DNA from: Hyposmocoma kahamanoa | Lineage: Eukaryota > Arthropoda > Insecta > Lepidoptera > Cosmopterigidae | Reading direction: 5' to 3' | DNA length: 64,000 nucleotides | Assembly (NCBI RefSeq): GCF_003589595.1 | Contig: NW_020653409.1 | Location: forward strand, 2,634,984-2,698,983 | Shown here: piece by piece, positions 34,601 through 46,300 of the stretch | Numbering within the stretch: position 1 is the first letter of the stretch | How the letters are laid out: each line of letters opens with the position of its first letter | Translations under genes and position numbers: made by a program | The notes under the pieces: model-generated | What the model was told of the DNA's origin: nothing | What the model saw: only the letters and a program-made list of their open reading frames with translations | Databases searched by the model: none

Positions 34601-37600
34601 CATAAGATTCTCCTAAAAAGTATTTATAATATTAATAGTATCCACGTTTATAATTAGTAGTACTTTTTACCTGAAATACAGGAATTTCCTAGTTCAGGTA
34701 CATGTGTTATTTTTACATTAAATCGCATAAGTAGTCTTTAGTTTTCTCTGTACATTATGTTAGTGAATAAACAATTTTATTTTTATTTTTTATTTTTTTT
34801 AGTTGCTAAGACGGCATCATTGATCTTCATATACCCAGTATGTGTAATTCACGTGTACCTACTTACCAAAAGTTTACATTGCCAGATTCGGTGTGCAAGT
34901 AATCAATTTTTGAAACTTATTTTAATTCAGTGTATATTCTAACATTGGGCCAGTGTGGAGGACTGTGACCTAAACACTCGCCTGAGATCCGTGCCCAGCA
35001 GTGGGATGTATAAATGGGTTGATAATGATGAATTGTTTAAGAGCGCATAGAAGTACACAACAAACAATGCTTGTGTAAGTCAAGAGAAAAACATTCTGAA
35101 GTATTTATTTTTCTATTTATCTCGACACCGATCTCATACTGACAACTGCAGAGCTGTTGATAATATAACCGGATAATAAAAGATGACTTTGGAATCAACG
35201 TAACCCGATGACGTAATAGACATACCTACTACTTACTACATGTAAATTTGTACTAAGTACGCGATTACGACTTTGTACTAAGTTGTAGCTTAGGTACTAA
35301 GTACGATTTGATAAATTAAAATCAAAATCATTCTTGTAGGTACGGTGTCTAGGGTAATGGGTGAAAAAGACGAGCTTTTCGTGACGTCGGTCTGAGGTTG
35401 AGCTAAACGCGCAACATCTTTTTCATTCTTATTGCATGATACATAGTTTTTTCTAACCGGCTCAAGCCGATTCTGCGTGAACAAGTGTGGTAGCTCTTTT
35501 AGCCGAAAGACTTCCACATCTAGACATAACGTCAGGGATAGTGCAATTACGTAAATGTCAAAATTAAGTAAATGTCGTGGCAACCAAATTAGCGTGATTT
35601 ACGGGAATCTGTTGTTATCAGTCCGTAGACAACATACATTAATGCATACTGTGCAAAAATAAAAGTCGTAGCTATTGGAATAATAACAACAACAACAATG
35701 ACTCTCCTGTAAAATTTGGTTTGGTGTAGATACGCGCTTCTTACAGTATTGGTAACATATGCGGATTTGCACTATCTCCGACGATAAGCCTGTTTCAAAA
35801 ATCGCCACTAGGACCGGTCTTGCGCTGCTCGCATTCAATGATTTCCAGCAACCTTCTTCTCATCTTTCCAACCTGCGCATTTCGGTACGTGCTCATCACA
35901 TCGGCCATCCACGTGTGTGCTCCTTCCACAGACACATTTAGATTAGGTATAGGCAGATTTTCACTAAATTTATAGACTTGAGATATGTTTAAATTGGGTT
36001 TTGATCTTTATTCAAATTGAAATTAAATATTCTCAGACCAATTAGTCCATATTTGTTAGTAACAATCTTACAAGCTAAGTTAGTATAGAAACATGAAGGA
36101 CAATTACAATATATTAAATTAAGTTACGTTATTACATTATTATTATAAATACATTAATATATGTTCACGTGCAATTCGGTGAAACTACGGAAAACAGCAG
36201 AATCCATTCTTCATGATATCATCCTCAGGATACCATTGGTGCTCCCACGCAATCGCAACATCTGTGACGCACTTTTTTTGCACATGATTGCGTAAAAATC
36301 ATCAACACACGCATCCGTAAACACGCCAGAGGCGCTGCAAAAGCAAGGAAGCCTCGATAGAACTCTAAAGATGTACATTACACGTACCTAAGGCGTTGTA
36401 CGCTCGCTGTATTAAGTTGGTCCACAGTGCACCTGTATAAAAATTCTGGCAGTATGCTCTAAAAAGAGTTATTTTTAACCGTTACCGCGTAACGCCCTGC
36501 GCTCCCTCTCAATATCATCATCAAGATCTCCAAGATTTTCACTAATAATGTGTCCTAGGCACTTAAACCGAGAAACACGATTCAAGGGTACATCATTTAG
36601 AAGAAGTGGTGGAATGTTATTTAGGTCTTTATATTCAAAAACAAGAAACTCGCTCTTCTTTTTATTGTGCCTTAATCCATGCCTCACAGCATAAATTTCA
36701 CACACATTCAGCATCCTTCTCAGACCACTGAACGATGGATCGACCGATCTTTATATGTTTACCTACCTAAGATAAAGATGTTTAAAAACACACTGAATAA
36801 ATAAGCAATGTCATTTTAGTTAATATTTGTGCAAGTAATTTAGATTACAGACTGATTATTTTTATCGGCTTGGACTTTGTTCTCTTTGTTTAATTTGGAC
36901 ATTGATCTTTGAGTGTTTAGCTTGGACTTTAATCTTTACACGGTTGCCTAAGATAAATATGTTTCAATAACATATATTATATAAGGTAACAAGAGTTTAG
37001 GCTGTAATTTAAAGTATGAAAAAGCTGTGGCAGCCTGTGGGCTCATTCAGAATGCAGGCCGGGCGCGGGGCGGCGAGTGCGGGCGCGCGGGCCTTGGCGT
37101 CTTCCCTGTCACAGTGCCGAAGAGGCTACGAGCGGGTAGACCCACACGTCGAAATTGCAAATAGACATTAGACGCTAGACCAAGCACTGTGAAAGGTACG
37201 GGCGGACCGAGCCAATAGATCTACCCGAGAGGCGCGCGCGCACCCGCGCCCTGGCCACTGTGAACGCAACGAGCGTCTACGTACATTTGATTTACACGCA
37301 CCCGCGCCCGCCGCTACTCTGAATAAGGCCTAATAGCCGACCTGCCGCCTCTCACGGAGAGTTCTCTGAGTTTTTCGGAATTTACCCATGTGGGAAATTT
37401 ACTATAAGCTTTTCGGTGAAGGAAAACATCGTGGTAAAACTTACACGTCGAAGAAGGTTCACAACCCTCGGAAAACGTGTGAATTTGTAACTAATTGCAA
37501 TCCGCATTGGGCCAGTGTGGTGGACTCTGGCCTAAACCCTCGCCTGAGAGATCCGTGCCCAGCAGTGAGACGTATAAATGGGTTGATGATTGCATGTACA

Positions 37601-39130
37601 TACACTAAAGTAAAAACTACGACCGTATTATATACTTTAAGAGAAGTAATCTGCAGTAGAACAGGGCTTAGAACCAAAATGAATCAACCGGTTACTTTTG
37701 ATTTGTTTTTAAATTGGTTGATTGATTAATTAACCACATGTTTTAAAGGACGTTAACCGGTACTGAACCTAAATAGTTAGCCGCCACCTTCAATGAATTT
37801 TCTCTGCTTGACTCTCACTTATGCTGTGCTAGATTGAGTGAGAAGGTGAAGTAGCGATTTTTTCATGCAACCAAACCGTAGTTGATGAAGTGCTTGACTG
37901 AGGGACAGGTAAAGTAAAGCAAGAATATTTAGGTATAGCGTCAAAAAGGAGATTTTATATGGTGTCTGTCATAGTGTTTCCGTCGCCGCCTAATCGGGTC
38001 GTTGCGTTTTTTATTTTTTATTTTATTTATTCGGTTTATTATTCATCGTTCATAAAGCACCTGTACACGCTAACCACCACAGACAATATATAAATTAATT
38101 AAAAAAGAAATTAATTAAAAAAACTTTAATTTATAATTTTTTATCGAGTTCTTAGGTATTCGCGATTGTTACACATAGGAAATGAAACGGTTGACTTGAC
38201 CTGTAAAGGGCCCGAAACGTCGGTTTGTTTAAAAAACACGATCTAAATCCGGAAAAATAGTTTCATTAAAACTTTTTGATTTATTATCCAAAACAAAATA
38301 ATTTACAGTGGTTTTTGAATCTAACCATCCTACTGATTGTAGTTAAGTGAGGGTTTGCCCTTTAACGGTTTATGTATGTAAGTGTGGTGGTCAATCATTG
38401 AATTGCATAATGCGATTTCTTTTTAGAAAAAATATTGAATTAGAAGTAAAATATGAAACGAAAGAAATTACAATAGTTAACTAGTACTACTAATAATGAT
38501 CTTTACTTTACCTTTTGTCATACTTATCTATTATTTAATTGTAAGGTTTGATACAACTAGACAATATGTAAAGTCATTATCACGAACACGAAATTTTTAT
38601 ATTTAATATCAACATTTATTTATTAGGTATAGAAATGTATAAGTACAATAGACAACAAGTTGCTTATCAATGTCAAAGGAGCTAAAAGATTAAACACATA
38701 TAAAAAGCTACTGAAGAACTTGAATTCAAAGAAATTAAACTAAAGAAATTAAAATTAATAGGAATTTTTTTTTTAATTTATCATTTTCATAATCAAACTT
38801 TTTTTACCATTCCATGCCAGTGAAAGTGAATAAATCAGTCAAGTATTTTTTTTGAATTATTTACAAGTTGTCACATAAATGTCAACTATTTCTTTAACCG
38901 GTTTACATTTATTTGTGTAATATTTTAATGTCGAGACAAAAGTATTATAAAACTTCAATAACAAATAACTAATAACAGAAAACTTAATTGGAAACCAATT
39001 TCTAGAGAATATTGTACTAACCTGCGCTGTAGAACTTCACAAAACCCGTATTGGGTAGAGCAGCCACACGCCCGTTTTTAAGCAGGTTTTTTCTGAGCAA
39101 AATGCGGGTTACTGCGCCGGCTGAAGTCAT
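28641..39130 (-). CDS. ECHS1: Short-chain enoyl-CoA hydratase, mitochondrial, downstream tandem copy (copy A)
   Basis: Six exons on the minus strand: 39130-39022, 33655-33479, 32602-32454, 31496-31292, 30163-29976 and 28706-28641 (stop included). Together they give 894 nt, a 297-residue protein close to the usual length of about 290. Exon 1 encodes an Arg/Lys-rich, acid-free N-terminus ([15 protein letters not shown]) that fits a mitochondrial targeting peptide. Exon 2 carries [16 protein letters not shown] and exon 3 carries [11 protein letters not shown], which forms part of the CoA pocket and oxyanion hole. Exon 4 has GAGCELAM and [15 protein letters not shown]; Glu151 and Glu171 match the catalytic pair Glu144/Glu164 of rat crotonase. 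Exon 6 ends [16 protein letters not shown]. The enzyme hydrates 2-trans-enoyl-CoA in mitochondrial beta-oxidation and valine breakdown. Nothing in the frame is broken. One oxyanion-loop Gly is Ala (LGAGCE, against LGGGCE in copy B), a mild change. Confidence 0.95.
28790..29165 (+). repeat. tRNA-like SINE, family 2
   Basis: It contains CGTGTCTTAGTTGGTATAGC (A-box region), GAAGACGTCGGTTCGACTAC (B-box region) and a GTGTTCGATCTTTGTAT end. It is preceded by CTCATAGACGGCGCTATGAC and TTTAGTC/ACTAAAAAGTCGTT. It lies in intron 5 of ECHS1 copy A, opposite to the gene. Related copies lie at 41270 and at the window start. Confidence 0.65.
30369..30678. repeat. Nested palindromic MITE pair with GGGTCGTATT ends
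   Basis: Two units, 30369-30500 and 30504-30678, meet at AATACGACCCTTAGGGTCGT. Each unit has GGGTCGTATT...AATACGACCC ends and further inverted blocks inside (ACTTGAGTATGATTT, GACTTGAGCATTGAG). The whole stretch is also roughly an inverted repeat about the central TTA. The same end sequence frames 25307-27223. It lies in intron 4 of ECHS1 copy A. Confidence 0.75.
30821..31117. mobile_element. hAT-type MITE with 8-bp target duplication
   Basis: A 297 bp element has ends CATAGTTTCCCAA and, reverse complemented, CATAGGTTCGCAA. It is flanked by the perfect 8-bp duplication GGTTAAAT (30813-30820 and 31118-31125). Interior words such as AAAGTGG and GGTGAGCC fit non-autonomous hAT elements. It lies in intron 4 of ECHS1 copy A. 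Confidence 0.85.
31646..31934 (+). repeat. Interspersed SINE-like repeat, family 1
   Basis: A copy begins AGTTCCTTGTGAAAGAGTTC and ends CACTCGGTAACATAAAAAAA. It lies in intron 3 of ECHS1 copy A, 150 bp from exon 4. Confidence 0.75.
33866..34500 (+). pseudogene. 5'-truncated LINE ORF2 fragment related to the full-length element
   Basis: The frame reads [20 protein letters not shown] through [20 protein letters not shown] and [20 protein letters not shown] to the stop at 34499. It aligns in order with the last 260 or so residues of the ORF2 at 57415, including KYLGV, YCI..WGG.AKT, ERAQR and a KRRKDIV block. The endonuclease and polymerase motifs are absent. It is opposite to its host gene, in intron 1 of ECHS1 copy A. 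Confidence 0.8.
34943..35035 (+). repeat. SINE-like repeat, family 3, 3' fragment
   Basis: It contains ACATTGGGCCAGTGTGGAGG, CTCGCCTGAGATCCGTGCCC and the GTATAAATGGGTTGATAATG tail. It lies in intron 1 of ECHS1 copy A. Confidence 0.6.
36180..36760 (-). pseudogene. Broken non-LTR reverse transcriptase fragment
   Basis: A minus-strand frame at 36714-36475 reads [20 protein letters not shown], then [19 protein letters not shown] and [15 protein letters not shown]. This is the end of the palm and thumb region of a LINE reverse transcriptase. Downstream the same protein continues out of frame with a [20 protein letters not shown] stretch, so it carries frameshifts and stops. It is not from the same family as the LINE at 55695. 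It lies in intron 1 of ECHS1 copy A. Confidence 0.7.
37025..37332. repeat. GC-rich MITE-like element
   Basis: The left end GGGCTCATTCAGAATGCAGG and the right end, reverse complemented, GGCCTTATTCAGAGTAGCGG are imperfect inverted repeats, followed on each side by GGGCGCGGG. About 300 bp with a GC content far above the surrounding intron. Non-coding. Confidence 0.6.
37380..37600 (+). repeat. SINE-like repeat, family 3
   Basis: It carries GAAGAAGGTTCACAACCCTC, CATTGGGCCAGTGTGGTGGA, CGCCTGAGAGATCCGTGCCC and the GTATAAATGGGTTGATGAT tail. It lies in intron 1 of ECHS1 copy A. Confidence 0.65.
38160..38290. repeat. Interspersed repeat with GGGCCCGAAACGTCGG block
   Basis: It shares GACCTGTAAAGGGCCCGAAA and a TTTGTTTAAAAAACA block with a copy at 7880-8000. 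It lies in intron 1 of ECHS1 copy A. Confidence 0.5.
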
Positions 39131-39430
39131 TTTTAAACAATACCACTTAGTAGTAGTTTTCTCACTGAATCAATAATGAAATGGCGAGTAATAATTTTAA
39201 AAACTCGGCTTAAATACTCGTTTCAACATCGATACAGTGTTGATAAGAACAGTTAAACTGTTTATGTGACCAAATTTAAAGTGGATTTGCGTTAATTGGC
39301 CTGGAAAACAAAATTTGTATTCTAAATTTGACTGAGTAATACTTCACCTGAAATTTCACATTAAGTTTTGTTGATCAATTCATAAAAAGATATCTTGTGG
39401 TGAATTTATCACTAAGAAATTATAATGGTT
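39131..39430 (-). promoter_or_regulatory. Duplicated ECHS1 upstream region, copy A
   Basis: The roughly 300 bp upstream of the copy A start can be aligned by eye with 54266-54580 upstream of copy B. Shared blocks include the stretch around GATACAGTGTTGATAAG, a TTTAAAGTGGA-like block, a TTAATTGG block, and the run TTTTGTTGAT then TTTATCACTAA. So the duplication carried the proximal promoter. No TATA box or start site can be assigned. The similarity stops just before a PIF/Harbinger-like MITE at 39479. Confidence 0.6.
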
Positions 39431-39478
39431 GATTGAGGTGGGTTAAGCTACTTGACTTCGAAAATGTAGGTTTCCTTA

Positions 39479-39851
39479 GGTTCAATTTTATACTGCGGTG
39501 GAACGGAATAGAAGCGAATTTTTGTAACAATAGGATTATTATATATAGCGTAATGAACTTTATGGTCAATTGTTAACGTACAAACTAGATACGAGCCAAA
39601 AATCACTTCGCGCGTCTTCCGCGGAATTCTCGCGCATGCTCGTGAATGCTGAAATGCTCACGCATTCGCGAACTGGAAGTGGCGCGAAAGCAGGCGCAGT
39701 GTGACGTCAAAAGTTGACGTAATCATAACAGCCTCAAGGCGCAGTCACGAGGATGCTCGAGCAGTGCTCGGGTATTCCAGCGACCGCGGGCGCCTTCTCA
39801 CGCAGCGAGGCGAAATTGACGCTTCCGTTCCGCCGCAATGTAAATTGAACC
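39479..39851. mobile_element. PIF/Harbinger-like MITE with TTA duplication
   Basis: A 373 bp element has inverted ends GGTTCAATTT...AAATTGAACC extending through GCGG(C/T)GGAACGG. It is flanked on both sides by TTA (39476-39478 and 39852-39854), the usual PIF/Harbinger target duplication. The interior is GC-rich with many CGCG words. Its partner is at 27674-28051. It lies between the two ECHS1 genes. Confidence 0.75.
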
Positions 39852-40336
39852 TTACAATCGTACCTTTTACTGTTAAAACATTTTAGTATTAAGTATATTT
39901 AATTGAATGAAAATACTTAATGTGCAGGTGATATGGCACATTTACAATAGGTCGAGAGGTCGCCTGCGCTTGCCCGCCGAAGACGGCAACGTACTTAGTG
40001 TAAATACTGAGTTGACGGCTGACGTTCCTATACGTATCCGATCAGTTTGTTGAACGTGTCTCTGTGCGTAAACTTGTATTTATAATGATTTAGTGTTTTC
40101 AGCGAAGTCGTCATTTAACCCGATGTAAACAAACGTCGACTTTTGAGGTAGATTGGTTTGAGTCGGTAGGTATTCTCCACAAACAAAATAAAACAATACA
40201 TTCAAAAATAAAATATATATTTTGGCGTGAAAAAGTATAGTAAGTATAGAAAACGTTAAAAAGGAATTGATTGCACTTTCTCTTACAAAACTACATAACT
40301 TAATGTCAACAAGTTTTAAATTCTTGTATAAGACTT

Positions 40337-43300
40337 TTAATCATTCTTGAAGTTGGGCGCTCTCTTCTCAATGAATGCTGTCATGCCTTCTTTGCGATCG
40401 TTCTGCAACAGAAAATGGAAAATTATAATAAAGTAGTGAAATAGAATGTTAACATATACTGTAACAGTACAGCTCCTTGTGAAAGAGTTCGTCCAGGGAA
40501 GTACTGCCACCTTACCTATTTCTGCCGCCAAGCAGTAGTGAGCATTACTGCATTCCGGTTTGGAAGGGTAAGGGTGCTGGTGAAATTACAGGCACATGGG
40601 ACTTGTCAACTTATGTCTCAGGTTGGCGGGAGGAATGGTGGGTGTGGATTTAGAGCTCTGAGTGGCACTGCAATATGGACAGGCGTGTAGTTTACCATCA
40701 GGTGCACGACTTGTTCGTCCCGTCACTAGATATTAAAAAAAAGGCCAAGAGTAGCCTCATGTCCTTCTCCACGGCCTATACTAAAATTCATCAATGTTGT
40801 TTCAGTTGTAATTTGTGGAAGATATAGGATTATTGGAATGAAAGTGGAGTTTTAATAAGATTTATATTTTCTATAAAGATGTATATTTGAAACTGTATAA
40901 GAATGACAGAAGAGAGATTTTATTTTTCCTATGACACTATTGTCTATTTAGAAAACAAACTACGTTTATTGAAATACCAACAAGTTCAGGGGAATGTGAA
41001 AACGTAACAGTTACTTTCGCATTTATAATATTACTTTGGATATTACAAATCCAGCCTAATGACATTTTTACTTATTTAAAGTAAAGAAGCGTCGGTAATG
41101 TTTCTGTCGTACGAACGGGTTTGCTGTTTTGCTTAGAAAGGTAGCACTATAGCTTTTATAGCTCACAGTAGCCACTTGTCCATACTGCTGGATGTTACAT
41201 TTTGTTAATGTCATTTAATTTGGAATTCTAAATGATGTCATTTTATGGATTTATGTCTATGCCTGAAATAAATGTTTATTATAATTATTAATACAAAGAT
41301 CGAACACTCTGAAAAAAATCCTTCGACCCGGCCCGATCCGTACCGACGTCTTCTAGCACACTGTGCCAGACGCTATACCAACTAAGCCACTGAACGAACC
41401 AGCGGACCTTATGAATTTCTCTATGTGCTTGCGTCGTATCTTGTATTTGGTTTTTCAACGACTTTTTAGCCGTAGCGCCATCTATGAGAAATGTATGATA
41501 TTTCGTCACCCAGTTAGATACCTTTACAGCTACCAGCCCCGGCTAGAGATGTCGCTAATAATATTATTTAAATCTTTATTGAATTGATGTTCAATTATTT
41601 TTATGTGAAATTACTCCACTAGTTATTAAAAAAATCCGGATTGAAGGAATTTTTTCTGAGTATTCGATCTTTGTATTAATAATTATAACAAACTAGTAGA
41701 GTAATTTCACATAAAAATAATTGAACATCAATTCAATAAAAATTTAAAAGTTTATTTTTATAATTTTACGTACCGTGGCAAAAGTGCCGTAGAATAAGGA
41801 CTTCTCATATAGCAGACCAGCCCTAAGGTTGGTCTCGTAGGCCTGGTTGACGGCTTGCTTGGCCATTTTGACGATGAGTGGCGAGTGTGTGCCGATGCGC
41901 TCGGCTAGCTTGATTGTTTCTTCCAGAAGTTTCTCTACAGGGAACACGCGGGCCACTAGACCTGGGTGGAGATTGATTTTCTTTATAATTTCATGTATTT
42001 TGTTCGTCATTATTATCATTCATAATTTAAGATGTAAATGTCGTAAGGATGGAGAAAAGTTTTGAATTAATGCTACCCTGAATACTTAAGCGCGCCCTAC
42101 GTGTAATAGGGATACAAGAATTATAAAAAAATAATGACCGCAACAGTTCGTGGAATTGCATATATTTGAAAAGTTTTATTGTAATTGGTTATCGGAAAGT
42201 GCGTGAAACCAGATTCAGAGCCTAGTTTGCTTTACTCTTAGAGGTGGAATATTTCCTTCAAATTTAAATGGGACCAAAACTAAGGTACTCTTTTTCCAAC
42301 AGAACAAGAGTCATCGAAATCGGTAACCATCGAGTTATCGCGGAACATGCATACGAAAAAAAATGTAATTAAATTAAAAACCTCCTCCTTTTTTTCAAGT
42401 CGGTTAAAAAGTATAGACAATTTTTGGCATCGAGTACCTACTTTCTTTTTGATACCGATACAATTGTACTCGATATTTTTCTTTTGACAAGTACCGTACA
42501 GTTTCGTAGGAATAACTCTAAGGCATAAGATTTCAATTAAAGACAGTTGTACAATAAATGACAATTGACAGACATAACTCATCATGTCACGCTTGGGCAA
42601 CTTTCGCAACAATATTAAATTTAATCTAATAAATATCGTTGATTTATTATTATGCGCTTTATTCTGTGTTTGAGTGGGGAAAATATGTAGGACAAAAGTA
42701 TAGATACTTTTATGAGTACTATAATTTTTATTCGATACTAGTTATTAATACAGTATTCGATACCGCATCCCTACATGTGATGTGCCTTAGCCTTAGATCA
42801 CTCTACAGTTTATTTCACAATCCATTCATTCACCATCAATTTTTTAAACCAAATGATATACCCATTTTCTCCGCCTCTTGTGCGTCAATAAAGTTGCCAG
42901 TGAGCACGATCTCCATAGCTTTAGACTTGCCGACGTAGCGTGGCAGGCGCTGGGTGCCGCCGGCGCCGGGGATCGTGCCGATGTTGATCTCTGGTTGACC
43001 GAACTTGGCCTTCTCGCCTGCGTAGATTATATCACACAGCATGGCTAGCTCGCAACCACCACCTAGCTGTAGAATAAGATGATTGGTTACTTCATGATAT
43101 TGACGATTAGTCGGTATGTTCGTGGTGAAGGAGCTTGTCGAAGCTACAAACTTTCTTATTTAATATTATAAAATACAAATTATGTGAATATTTAGTAACT
43201 ATCCCTCAATTACTGTAATACTGTCATACTGGACCCATAAATGTACTTAAACTGATTGTAACATCCATTCTATTTACGGAGAGCAATAAAATTATTGAGT

Positions 43301-46300
43301 ATTGAGTGTTGTTTTGGTACTCACAGTAGTGGAAATCTAGCCGATTGTGTGGAACTGCTCTATAATAATAACGCACACACTCAACATAGCATTATAATGA
43401 AATGCTTCATTTCATTATAATCTATAAGGTAGCGTTACAAACAAAATCAAACATATTCAATGTCAATGTCAGATTGAAAGTTTGGAAGCCTCTCCTGTAA
43501 AAATTGTGATTCTGCGTTTTGGCCCTTATACATAGGACCCTTCGATATAATCTCTGCTCTATAGAATCTGTATATAAAATAGTTGATTACTGATTATAAA
43601 AATATCGAGTAGTAGGTTTATTCGCTAAATAAATGACTCTAGCTATTATTATTAGAGCGAGTAAGGGCGCGTTCCCATTATGTTGGACGACTGTCGCGTC
43701 TAGCCTGTTCCCATATTACGACTATCAGTCGTGACTGTGTCGTGGACGTTTGTTATATCGTTGAACGACTGTCGTGTCTAGCTGTTCCCAGTAGATCGTG
43801 ACGACAATTTATCGGTTCACGGCAGCCGGCTTGTCACTTGTGACAGAATCGTTTGAAGCTGCGATTATCTGTAGTCACATTTTTAGGAAGTTTTATTTAT
43901 CATCGGACGACTGTCGTTCTAGCTATTCTTATTGTCACGACAGACTGTCGTCGTAACATTAAAAAAGTCGTGAACGACAGTTAATAGTGTTGTATTATAC
44001 GTGAACAACTTCATTTAAATATACAAGCCATGATACTTTAAACTGCACGACGACATAATGGGAACGCGCCCGGAAAACAATGAAGTTGTAAGTGTCACTT
44101 TTTCGGCGGGAAAAAAGAAGTTTGACAGGTCGCCGGTTGTGATGTGCACTTACTGATGGCACTTAAAAACCCATTGGCTCTAAATTTTACTAATTTGACA
44201 TTATTATTCACCGCCGGTTTAATGAACTGATAACAAAGAATGAATAGACCAATTACAAAATATTGCTATATAATATAAATATTCCACAATCAGTGACGAG
44301 GGAGTTTCCGTCAACGTATCCCTTTACGGTTATTATACTCCGACTCTCCGATTATAAAAGAATATAAATTATCAATTAAATATATTTTGAGTCCTATAAT
44401 GTACATTATAGGACGCATGCAAGCTTTGCAATATCGGTATTTTCAGGAACCGGTACAACTAAGCTTGCTGCAATACCGGTGCTTCCATGCTATAATACGG
44501 TACCAATTATTCCTGTATTTCCATGAACTGGTACCACTAACCTTACTACAGTACCTGTATATTCAACAAATGGTTTCACTGACCTTATGATATCGATATC
44601 AATCATACAGTATTATATAGGTTATCGTAAGAACTGTATACTAGTACACACATCAAAAAAAGTTTGCGATCAATAGCATAAACTCCTATAATTCTTTAAA
44701 TTTAACTTTATCAAGAAAAAATCTATGTTGTATGCTTTCTTTAAATAGGAATACCCTGTTTGAAATTAAAATATAAAACTATTTTTTATTATTTATTTTA
44801 AAAAATTGAGCCATTAATCGTAATGTAATAGTGATAGAAATTTCATAGAAAGAAAAAGACTGTTTAATTAAACTTAAACAACAATTTATTATTAAAAGGT
44901 GTGAATTCAATATAAAATAACTCCTCCCCTGGCTCGAATACATGCGAAGATCCTCCTGGGCATGCTGAGGATCAAGTTATCCAGCATTTCCTGGGGTAAC
45001 CTATCCCATTCTTCAATAGCGGCTTCCCTGAGCTCTGGAACTGTCTGGGGACGTGGCTCACCGTTCCATACTGCTCGTTTAAGAGCATCCCACGCATGCT
45101 CTATTGGGTTTAAGTCGGGCGAGCCGGCAGGCCAGTCTAATCGTGTGATATCGTATTCTTGAAGAGCAGCATTGACTCGTTGAGCTCGATGTGCGGGCGC
45201 ATTATCATCGACCAGTACAAATTGGTGCCCATGGTTTACTCGGAATGGTCTGACGATATCATCAATAGCAACTGCTTTGTACATGTCTGCTGTCATGAAG
45301 CCCCGATACGGGATCAAAGGCGTTCTAGCTCCAATCATAATGCCACCCGAAAAGGACACCGATTTTCCGCCTTGCTGAACTGTTCCAGTGGCAGATCTTT
45401 GTCTTTCACGGTCGCCTGGTCTTCTCCAGACACGGACACGTCGGTTATCTGGATGAGTGCTGATTCGGGATTCGTCAACGAAGAGACAGTTTTGCCAAAT
45501 GTTTTCGTCCTCACCTTCTTCATTTTGCCGAAGTCTAGCCCACTGCAATCTTCGTTGTTGACGTTGCCGGGAATTGAGCGGAGCTCGCCAAGACCTCCGT
45601 GCTCGTAATCCAGCCTGGTGCAAGCAATTGCGAACGGTCTGCGTGCTAACTTCAAGCCCAGAGGCGGCCCCGACTTCTGCTTTTATTTTAGTGGCGTTGA
45701 TTGTTGGATCACGGGCTGCCAGCAATCTAATATAGCGCTTTTGGGCAGCTGTCAAAACAGTTGGGCGACCGCTGCGGGGTCGGTCAGCTAAATTCCCCAT
45801 TCCGTGATACCTCTGCAACGTTGCCACGACACAGGATTGGGATATAGCAAGTCTGCGTGCTATTACTCTCGTGGTGTATCCTTCTTCCCTCAAAGTTACT
45901 ATTCTAGCTCGTAAAACCTCTGATAATCCTCTTGGCATTTTTTCAATCACAACTTTCCGCGAAAAATATCTTGAATCGCTTATAATTGACTAAATCAGAT
46001 TTCTGAATGAGCGTAAGCTAGGACTGAAAGCCTTTTTATATTAAAAAACAATTGAACGGGGTCATTGTTTTATGTTCTAATTTATTTTTAAATAAAGAAT
46101 CTAAAAAGAAGAAAAAATCATAATATAATCTACAGTAACAAAAAAGATTCCAGTTTTTCGAAGTGATCGCAAACTTTTTTTGATGTGTGTATATTATTCT
46201 GGTACTTATTAAACTATTTAATAATAATAAATGTATTATTTTTCTGTTTTATATTCAATTAAGTATTTAAATGTAATTAAATAATCAACATGATTTGCGC

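Noticed and set aside
45159..45608. 149-codon plus-strand frame in the Tc1-like element
   Set aside because: It is the antisense shadow of the transposase gene.
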